Source: Oerskovia enterophila (GTDB lineage: Bacteria; Actinomycetota; Actinomycetes; Actinomycetales; Cellulomonadaceae). From it: 64,000 bases of DNA. Shown in pieces: positions 58,224 to 64,000 of this stretch; the first letter of the stretch is position 1; every line of letters starts with the position of its first letter. The notes under the pieces are model-generated. The model saw only the letters and a program-made list of their open reading frames with translations, was not told the origin of the DNA and did not search any database. The position numbers and the translations under genes are program-made. The stretch lies in contig NZ_MAQA01000008.1 of NCBI RefSeq assembly GCF_001692445.1, positions 34,007 through 98,006 of the forward strand, in the 5' to 3' direction.

Positions 58224-59525
58224 ATGCCAGACCCCAGAACACGCACCGCACTGACCGCCTCCGTGGTCGCCGTCGGGCTGGTCGTGGCTGCCGCAGGCGC
58301 GGTCACGGCCGCGCAGGCCGCGCCCACGAACGGGTGCCGCGTCGACTACGCCGTCTCGAGCCAGTGGACCGGCGGATTCCAAGGAACGGTCGACGTCACC
58401 AACCTCGGCTCGCCCGTCAGCTCCTGGGAGCTGGCCTGGACCTTCGCCGACGGCCAACAGGTGTCCCAGGCATGGAACGGCACCGCGCAGCAGACCGGCA
58501 GCTCGGTCGTGGTCCGCAACGTGGCCCACAACGGGGCGCTCGCGACCGGGGCCAGCGCGTCGTTCGGCTTCATCGGGTCATGGCAGGGCGCAAACTCCGT
58601 CCCGGTGTCGTTCTCGCTCGGGGGCACGGTGTGCACGGGGAAGGTCACGCCGACGACAGAACCCACGCAGGAGCCGACGCCGACGCCGTCTGCCCTCTAC
58701 GTCGACACCACGACCCAGGCGTACACCGCCTGGAGCACGTCCTCCGGCACCACGCGGACCCTGCTGGAGAAGATCGCCCTGACCCCTCAGTCGTACTGGG
58801 TGGGGAACTGGGACGACGCCGCGCACGCCCGCGACGAGGTCGCGGACTACACGGGTCGCGCCGTGGCTGCGGGCCGCACGCCCCTGCTGACGGTCTACGC
58901 GATCCCCGGACGCGACTGCGGCAACCACTCCGCAGGGGGTGTCGGCACGAGCGAGTACGCGCGCTGGATCGACACCGTCGCGGCGGGGATCCAGGGCGAA
59001 CCCTGGGTGGTCCTCGAGCCCGACGCCCTCGCCCAGCTCGGCGACTGCTCCGGGCAGGGAGACAGGGTCGGCTACCTGCACTATGCGGCACAGGTGCTCA
59101 GCGAGGCCGGCGCGCACGTCTACATCGATGCCGGGCACTCGGCCTGGTTGAGTGCCGGCGAGGTGGCTTCCCGGCTCCAGCAGGTCGGCTTCGATCATGC
59201 CGAGGGGTTCGCGCTCAACACCTCGAACTACCGGACCACGGCCGAGTCACGCGCCTACGGCGAGCAGGTGTCGGCGCTCGTCGGTGGCAAGCCGTTCGTG
59301 ATCGACACGTCGCGCAACGGCAACGGGTCGAACGGCGAGTGGTGCAACCCGCGCGGCCGTGCCCTCGGCGAGCGACCACGGCTCGTCGACGACGGCACGC
59401 ACCTGGCCGCGCTCCTGTGGGTCAAGCTGCCGGGCGAGAGCGACGGCGCCTGCAACGGTGGGCCCGCCGCCGGGGCGTGGTGGCAGGACGTCGCGCTGGA
59501 GCTCGCGGCCAACGCGCGGTGGTGA
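58224..59525 (+). CDS. Secreted GH6 endoglucanase with N-terminal CBM2, 433 aa
   Basis: Inverting cellulase. Signal peptide to about residue 32 (AQA). CBM2 at about 37-135 (CRVDYAVSSQWTGGFQGTV, WNGTAQQTGSSV, then GSWQGANSVPVSFSLGG). A Pro/Thr linker (PTTEPTQEPTPTP), then the GH6 domain. Catalytic candidates are D231 in GRDCGNHSAGG, acid D267 in LEPDALAQ, and base-side D361 in FVIDTSRNG. Modular order equals Cellulomonas CenA. It degrades external cellulose to oligosaccharides that the importer at 1-3998 could take up. Confidence 0.93.
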   Translation: MPDPRTRTALTASVVAVGLVVAAAGAVTAAQAAPTNGCRVDYAVSSQWTGGFQGTVDVTNLGSPVSSWELAWTFADGQQVSQAWNGTAQQTGSSVVVRNVAHNGALATGASASFGFIGSWQGANSVPVSFSLGGTVCTGKVTPTTEPTQEPTPTPSALYVDTTTQAYTAWSTSSGTTRTLLEKIALTPQSYWVGNWDDAAHARDEVADYTGRAVAAGRTPLLTVYAIPGRDCGNHSAGGVGTSEYARWIDTVAAGIQGEPWVVLEPDALAQLGDCSGQGDRVGYLHYAAQVLSEAGAHVYIDAGHSAWLSAGEVASRLQQVGFDHAEGFALNTSNYRTTAESRAYGEQVSALVGGKPFVIDTSRNGNGSNGEWCNPRGRALGERPRLVDDGTHLAALLWVKLPGESDGACNGGPAAGAWWQDVALELAANARW

Positions 59526-59536
59526 CGATCGGCGCT

Positions 59537-59598
59537 GCCGAGAAGTGAGTAGATGCCCCCGATTCGCTCGGATCAGGGGCATCTACTCACTTCTCGGC
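59537..59598. repeat. Family B palindrome, copy B1
   Basis: Perfect 23-bp arms 59537-59559 and 59576-59598 (GCCGAGAAGTGAGTAGATGC...) around 16 nt. It lies 12 bp after the GH6 stop. The 59526-59931 gap holds B1, A7 and an operator-like repeat. Confidence 0.92.
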
Positions 59599-59764
59599 AT
59601 GACCGGGAGGCGCTGCGGGCAGCCTCAGGACGGGGTCAGGTCACCGCGCGACCCGGAGACCCCGGTCGTGGCACCCAGGAGCTCGCGGTGCGCCGCCTGC
59701 GCCCCGGCGAAGCGCCGACACTCCGGCGGCGGACTCCTCGGTCGTCAGCAGGCACGAGCAGCCT

Positions 59765-59819
59765 CGAGAACGAGGTTGCGGTCACGATCTGCCCCCTGGC
59801 GACCGCAACCTCGTTCTCG
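59765..59819. repeat. Family A palindrome, copy A7, not adjacent to a stop codon
   Basis: Perfect 19-bp arms CGAGAACGAGGTTGCGGTC (59765-59783) and complement (59801-59819), loop 17 nt. It is 240 bp after GH6, beyond B1, and about 110 bp before the GHL10 start, so a simple terminator role is less obvious here. Confidence 0.9.
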
Positions 59820-59864
59820 GCCGAGCAGGAGCCGCCGCGCGACACCTCGACCATGGCGCAATCC

Positions 59865-59888
59865 TTCACAATGAGTAAGAACTGTGAA
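59865..59888. promoter_or_regulatory. Spaced inverted repeat upstream of the GHL10 gene
   Basis: TTCACA-N12-TGTGAA in an unusually AT-rich patch (59860-59900). The half-sites resemble CRP-type TGTGA/TCACA halves, though the spacing is wider than the usual 6. It probably marks the promoter/operator of the following gene. Confidence 0.4.
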
Positions 59889-59931
59889 ATTCTCTTCCAT
59901 GCATCTGACCCGTACCAACGGAGGCATGGAC

Positions 59932-61602
59932 ATGACGCACCACCCGAGCGACCCCATCGCGGTCGCCCCCGCTCCCACCACCCCCTCGCCCGAGGTCACC
60001 GGCCTCGGCCGGCGGGGCTTCCTCACGCTCGCGACCGCCGGCGTCGCGGCCAGCACGCTGAGCGTGACGATCGGCTCCTTCTCCCCCGCTGCAGCCGCGA
60101 CCGCACCCGTCCCTGCGACGGGAGCGGCGCCGTCGGGCCCTGTGCCGCGCAAGCGCGAGCTGCGCGCCATGTGGATCTCGAGCGTCGTCAACATCGACTG
60201 GCCCTCGGCCGCCGGGCTCAGCGCCGAGCAGCAGAAGGCCGAGTACCTGCACTGGCTCGACGTCGCCCAGCAGTACCGGCTCAACGCCGTGTTCGTGCAG
60301 GTCAGGCCCACGGCCGACGCGTTCTGGCCCAGCCCCTACGAGCCGTGGTCGCAGTACCTGACCGGCACCCAGGGCAAGGACCCCGGCTACGACCCGCTCG
60401 CGTTCGTCGTCGAGGAGTCGCACAGGCGCAACATCGAGATCCACGCCTGGTACAACCCGTACCGCGTCTCGATGCAGGCGGACCCCGCCCAGCTCGTCCC
60501 CGAGCACCCTGCCCGCCAGCACCCCGAGTGGGTGTGGGCCTACGGCGGCAAGCTCTACTTCGACCCGGGCATCCCCGAGGCCCAGGAGCACATCCAGCGC
60601 GCGATCCTGCACTCGGTCGAGAACTACGACCTCGACGGCGTGCACTTCGACGACTACTTCTACCCCTACGCGGTCGCGGGGCAGACCATCCCCGACGCGC
60701 ACACCTACGCGACGCACGGCGCGGGCTTCGCGACCGTCGAGGACTGGCGCCGCCACAACGTCGACACGTTCGTGCAGTCCATCTCGCAGCGCATCAAGGC
60801 GACCAAGCCATGGGTCAAGTTCGGGATCAGCCCGTTCGGGATCTGGCGCAACGCCACGACCGACCCGCGCGGCTCGGCCACGAGCGGCTCGCAGTCCTAC
60901 GACATGCAGTTCGCCGACACGCGCAAGTGGGTCACCGAGGGCTGGCTCGACTACATCAACCCGCAGATCTACTGGCAGATCGGGCTCGCCGTCGCGGACT
61001 ACGCGCAGCTCGTGCCGTGGTGGGCCGAGGTCGCGGCGCAGTCCGGCACGCAGCTCTTCGTGGGCGAGGCGCTCTACAAGGTCACGTCGGGCGTCTTCAC
61101 CGACCCTGCCGAGATGTCGAACCACCTGACCTTCACGCAGCAGGTCGACGCCGAGGTCGCGCCCGTGCTGGGCAACGTCTACTTCTCGGCCAAGCACGTC
61201 CCCGCCGACCCGCAGGGCTCCATGACCCGGGTGCTCGAGGACCACTACCGGCACCCCGCGCTCGTGCCCGCGATGCCCCGGCTCGGGGTCTCACCGCTGC
61301 GCGTCCCGGTCCTCGCCAACGCCCGGCGGGTCCCCGAGGGCGTCCGGCTGCACTGGAACGACACGGGCCCTCGCAGGACCCGGGCCACGGCCTTCGCGAT
61401 CTACCGGGTCGAGGGCGACGCCCGCCGCATCGACATCGAGGACGCCGCCAACCTCGTCGCGACCGTCCGCACCTCTGGGCACGTCGTGCAGGACTGGGTG
61501 GACGAGACCGCGCTCACCGGACGCCGCTACACCTACGTGGTCACGGCGCTCGACCGGCTGTGGAACGAGTCGCGCCCCAGCGAGGCGCGCCGGTCCGCCT
61601 GA
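59932..61602 (+). CDS. Tat-exported GHL10-family (DUF187-like) glycoside hydrolase-like protein, 556 aa
   Basis: ATG 59932 has CGGAGG 7 bp upstream; earlier in-frame starts lack this. A twin-arginine signal (RRGFLTLATAGVAASTLSV, about residues 27-45) leads to a TIM-barrel of the GHL10 type (PF02638). Visible are LRAMWISSVVNIDWPS, NAVFVQVRPTADAFWPS, EIHAWYNPYRV, LDGVHFDDYFYPY and FGISPFGIW. A C-terminal FN3-like region starts about residue 460 (GVRLHWNDTGPR, TYVVTALDRLWNES). Relatives act on peptidoglycan or complex glycans. Substrate here is unknown. Confidence 0.88.
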   Translation: MTHHPSDPIAVAPAPTTPSPEVTGLGRRGFLTLATAGVAASTLSVTIGSFSPAAAATAPVPATGAAPSGPVPRKRELRAMWISSVVNIDWPSAAGLSAEQQKAEYLHWLDVAQQYRLNAVFVQVRPTADAFWPSPYEPWSQYLTGTQGKDPGYDPLAFVVEESHRRNIEIHAWYNPYRVSMQADPAQLVPEHPARQHPEWVWAYGGKLYFDPGIPEAQEHIQRAILHSVENYDLDGVHFDDYFYPYAVAGQTIPDAHTYATHGAGFATVEDWRRHNVDTFVQSISQRIKATKPWVKFGISPFGIWRNATTDPRGSATSGSQSYDMQFADTRKWVTEGWLDYINPQIYWQIGLAVADYAQLVPWWAEVAAQSGTQLFVGEALYKVTSGVFTDPAEMSNHLTFTQQVDAEVAPVLGNVYFSAKHVPADPQGSMTRVLEDHYRHPALVPAMPRLGVSPLRVPVLANARRVPEGVRLHWNDTGPRRTRATAFAIYRVEGDARRIDIEDAANLVATVRTSGHVVQDWVDETALTGRRYTYVVTALDRLWNESRPSEARRSA

Positions 61603-61625
61603 CCTCTCCCTCCGGGCTCCAGCCC

Positions 61626-61687
61626 GCCGAGAAGTGAGCAGGTGCCCCTGATCCCGTCGGATCAGGGGCACCTGCTCACTTCTCGGC
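61626..61687. repeat. Family B palindrome, copy B2 (perfect)
   Basis: Perfect 29-bp arms 61626-61654 and 61659-61687 around CGTC. Compared with B1, the arm reads GTGAGCAGGTGCCCC instead of GTGAGTAGATGCCCC, and the opposite arm carries both matching changes. It lies 24 bp after the GHL10 stop. Confidence 0.93.
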
Positions 61688-61785
61688 ACGACACCGGTGG
61701 CGAGGCAGCGCTGCCGGGGCCACGACGCCCGACCCCTAGGATGATGCCGCTGCGCGGTGCAGCGATCTCGACCAGGGGGAAGATC

Positions 61786-63573
61786 TTGACGTTCTACGGC
61801 GCAGATGTCGCTGCACTCCGTGACCTAGCCACCACGTTCGACGCCGGGGCCGAAGAGCTCGACGGCTCGCGGACGGGCCTCCGCGGCAAGCTGGGATCCG
61901 TCCCGTGGCACGGCCCTGGCGCCGAGAAGTACCGGGCCGACTGGCAGCACCAGCTCGAACCCGCGCTCACCAGGACGTCGACCTCGCTCCGCGAGGCGGC
62001 ACGGCGCCTGCGCGCCAACGCCGACGACCAGGAGCGCACGAGCAGCGCCGACGGGGGTGGCACCTCGAGCGGGCGCCCAGGCTCCACCGCGCCGACCACG
62101 CCGACGACCGGGTCGGCGCAGGGGTCCGCGCCCGGCCGGCCCGGCTTCTCGTTCTCGCTGGAAGGCGAGAACGCGCAGGACGACGCCGTCCGCAACCCCG
62201 ACGGGTCGATCAGGACACCCGCCACGATCACCAACACCACGAGCGGCTCGTTCGACGCGTCGTACGACCCCGAGACGGGCACGACGACCGTCGGTGCGGG
62301 CGGCGGTCTCTCGTCGGCGCTCGCGGTCAAGGGCGCGACTCTCGAGTTCGGCGCTTCAGCGGCGGCCGAGATCACCCGAACGATGCACTCCGAGGACGGC
62401 TTCACGACCTACGCCGGCTCCCAGAAGGGGTCGCTCACGGTCTCCGGCGGGGCCGAGATCGAGCACGTCGGCGCCTCGGTCTCCTACGGGAACGGGTACG
62501 AGATGGCCTTCGAGACCACGGTCCCCGACGCCGTCGCCGGCGATCCCGCGTTCGATCCGCGCGGCGTCTCCCCGACCGACCCCCGGAGCATCCCGGTCGG
62601 CGGCAGCGTGACGCTCGACAGCAAGAACTTCACGAGCTCCGACTTCGCGGGCTCGTTCGAGATCTTCGCCTACGAGGAGTCGATCGGGACCTCGGAGGGG
62701 ATGAGCAAGGCGGTCGAGCGGCTGGACGAGAACCACGTCCGCGTCACGACCGGCCCGACGAGCAGCCTCGACCGCTCGGGGGCCGTGGGGCTCGACCTCG
62801 ACGTCCTCAAGGCCATGGTGGGCAGCACCGGCTCCCACGAGACCGGCGCGATGCAGACCGCGGTGCTCGACGTCTCGACCCCCGAGGGGTCCGCTGCCTA
62901 CGCGCGCTACCTCGCGGGCGGTGAGCTCCCGTCGCAGGACGGTCCAGGCGTCTCCGAGTCGGCCCTGGTCTCCCGCTGGAACGGGACGAGCGGATCGACC
63001 GCGGAGCTCACCCTGTTCGGTCACGAGATGTCGAAGGAGCACGTCGCGTCGGTCGGTGACAGCGTCGCGGTGACCCGACCCGACGGCTCGGTCTCGTGGT
63101 CCGGGCAGGTGGCGTTCGACGACGACTCGCGACGCATGGAGTACGAGCGTGCGATGGACGCGAACGGGGTCGAGGACCTGTCCGCCTCACGTCTCACGGT
63201 GTCGATCGACCTCGACAAGGACACCGCGGGGATCATCAACAACGGGTACCTCGACGCCGCCGGGGGCCGCGCAGAAGCCGGCCAGACGCTGCAGATCACG
63301 CTCGACGGCCACGACGAGCGCGCCCTGGCGGACCAGGCCTTCGGCAAGCTCATGACGGGCTCCAACGGCGCCACCCAGGTCGTCGACATGAACGACCCGC
63401 TCGCCTCGATCGTCATGGACGGGGCGTACGGCCAGGACCCCACCCGCAAGCCCTACGACGCCGTCGTCGGCGGCCTCCTGGGGCAGACGACCGACAACAG
63501 CGTGGTCCTCGACCACCTGTCGAGGATCAGCGACGACGGACGGCTGCCCGGGACCGTGCGCGTCGTCGGCTGA
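61786..63573 (+). CDS. Large WXG100-type protein with unique C-terminal domain, 595 aa
   Basis: The N-terminal 90 residues are a WXG100-like helical hairpin with W41-H-G43 in SVPWHGPGAEKY, and it closely matches the paralog that follows (YGADVAALRDLAT). A Ser/Thr/Pro/Gly linker (about 90-125) leads to a 460-residue domain not recognised, rich in beta-strand-like Thr/Ser segments (ATLEFGASAAAEITRTMHSE, SVSWSGQVAFDDDSRRMEYE). It could be a toxin- or surface-delivery domain. TTG 61786, with AGGGGGA upstream, is preferred by comparison with the paralog. ATG 61744 would add 14 residues. Confidence 0.7.
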   Translation: MTFYGADVAALRDLATTFDAGAEELDGSRTGLRGKLGSVPWHGPGAEKYRADWQHQLEPALTRTSTSLREAARRLRANADDQERTSSADGGGTSSGRPGSTAPTTPTTGSAQGSAPGRPGFSFSLEGENAQDDAVRNPDGSIRTPATITNTTSGSFDASYDPETGTTTVGAGGGLSSALAVKGATLEFGASAAAEITRTMHSEDGFTTYAGSQKGSLTVSGGAEIEHVGASVSYGNGYEMAFETTVPDAVAGDPAFDPRGVSPTDPRSIPVGGSVTLDSKNFTSSDFAGSFEIFAYEESIGTSEGMSKAVERLDENHVRVTTGPTSSLDRSGAVGLDLDVLKAMVGSTGSHETGAMQTAVLDVSTPEGSAAYARYLAGGELPSQDGPGVSESALVSRWNGTSGSTAELTLFGHEMSKEHVASVGDSVAVTRPDGSVSWSGQVAFDDDSRRMEYERAMDANGVEDLSASRLTVSIDLDKDTAGIINNGYLDAAGGRAEAGQTLQITLDGHDERALADQAFGKLMTGSNGATQVVDMNDPLASIVMDGAYGQDPTRKPYDAVVGGLLGQTTDNSVVLDHLSRISDDGRLPGTVRVVG

Positions 63574-63679
63574 CCCGCGTCGGGGCCCCACCTGGGGACT
63601 CCTCCCCATGTCGCGATCCGGCGCGGTCACGTAGCGTGTCCTCGTCCAGGACTCCCTGCCGGTTGAAAGAGGTTCGCCC

Positions 63680-64000
63680 GTGGTCATGTACGGCGCCGAC
63701 GTCGCAGCACTGCGCGACCTCGCCACGAGCCTCGACGGCGGGGCCGGCGTCCTCGACCAGGCGCGCTCGAAGGTCCGCGGCTCGTTCCACTCGGTGCCCT
63801 GGTACGGACCCGACGCGGAGCAGGAGCGCGGCCAGTGGGACGGCCGGCTCGAGCCCCTGCTGACGCAGACCGCCCAGTCCTTGCGCGACGCGGCGACGAC
63901 CCTTCGGCGCAACGCCGACGACCAGGAGAGCACGAGCGCGGCGGACACCGGGTCGTCGCCGCGTCGCGCAAGGACTGGGCGGTCTGCGTCAGCAGGGGCT
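63680..64000 (+). CDS. WXG100-type paralog, truncated by window edge
   Basis: The frame is open to the last base (107 codons seen). GTG 63680 aligns with the start of the preceding gene and has AAAGAGG upstream; ATG 63686 is possible. Paralogous features: YGADVAALRDLATSLDGG, W41-Y-G43 in SVPWYGPDAEQE, QSLRDAATTLRRNADDQE. A linker begins at about residue 90, so a larger C-terminal domain probably lies outside the window. Likely a tandem pair of type VII-type substrates. Confidence 0.75.
   Translation, partial: MVMYGADVAALRDLATSLDGGAGVLDQARSKVRGSFHSVPWYGPDAEQERGQWDGRLEPLLTQTAQSLRDAATTLRRNADDQESTSAADTGSSPRRARTGRSASAGA

Noticed and set aside
63096..63863. 255-aa plus-strand ORF across the WXG gene junction
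   Set aside because: Off-frame reading with Arg-rich composition. The true frames are the two WXG100-type genes.

Overview
The window is very GC-rich and densely packed. GTG starts and 4-bp ATGA or GTGA overlaps are frequent. Gene content points to a cellulolytic actinobacterium, probably Micrococcales near Cellulomonas, Cellulosimicrobium or Oerskovia. Indicators are a CBM2-GH6 cellulase like Cellulomonas CenA, an ABC sugar importer next to a GH1 beta-glucosidase, WXG100-type proteins, DtxR/IdeR- and GlnR-like operators, and a HemD-winged-helix fusion known from mycobacteria. The genus is an inference. No rRNA, tRNA, CRISPR array, integrase or IS transposase was found.

Layout. 1-4.0 kb: sugar ABC importer (binding protein cut by the left edge, two permeases) and GH1 beta-glucosidase. 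4.3-7.5 kb: small membrane protein, S9 peptidase, lipoprotein. 7.6-13.8 kb: phosphonate uptake and catabolism (HAD hydrolase, GntR regulator, FAD oxidoreductase, PhnD-PhnC-PhnE) with two matching operators. 14.1-18.8 kb: lipoprotein plus OmpA-like protein, nuclease-like protein flanked by inverted repeats, CopD-CtaG fusion. 19-24.7 kb: MoxR/DUF58/VWA/TPR operon. 24.8-26.9 kb: SoxR and a divergent MFS pump. 27-39.3 kb: nitrate assimilation and siroheme (narK-nasA-nasB, then nirB-nirD-cobA-hemD-cbiX). 40.1-47.1 kb: siderophore-iron uptake. 47.2-51.6 kb: branched-chain 2-oxoacid dehydrogenase E2, E1beta and E1alpha. 51.9-57.98 kb: mixed genes (HisC-like aminotransferase, holin-like membrane protein, phosphatase, WXG-like pair with a hydrolase, purB). 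58.2-61.6 kb: secreted GH6 cellulase and a Tat-exported GHL10 protein. 61.8-64 kb: two WXG100-type paralogs, the second cut by the right edge.

How the genes work together. The nitrogen block is a complete assimilatory route: nitrate import, reduction to nitrite, reduction to ammonium, and synthesis of the siroheme that NirB needs. Its two transcription units share the same upstream promoter layout: a GlnR-like composite site at fixed spacing to a -10 hexamer. The phosphonate, iron and SoxR blocks each have a recognisable operator.

The most unusual content is a set of dispersed palindromes. Family A (core GAGGTTGCGGTCG, seven copies) and family B (two copies) mostly lie 12-120 bp after stop codons, and paired arm bases co-vary between copies. 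Three family A copies carry an extra third arm, and two of these flank a nuclease-like gene in inverted orientation. Family C (four copies in 6.2 kb) sits in the nitrate/siroheme block. Three copies lie in frame inside nasA and nasB and encode the same peptide pattern, S-E-P-x-R-A-x-x-R-x-x-S-D. A fifth, unrelated palindrome also lies in frame in nasB. These resemble the protein-embedded palindromic elements described in Rickettsia, here in an actinobacterial nitrate operon.
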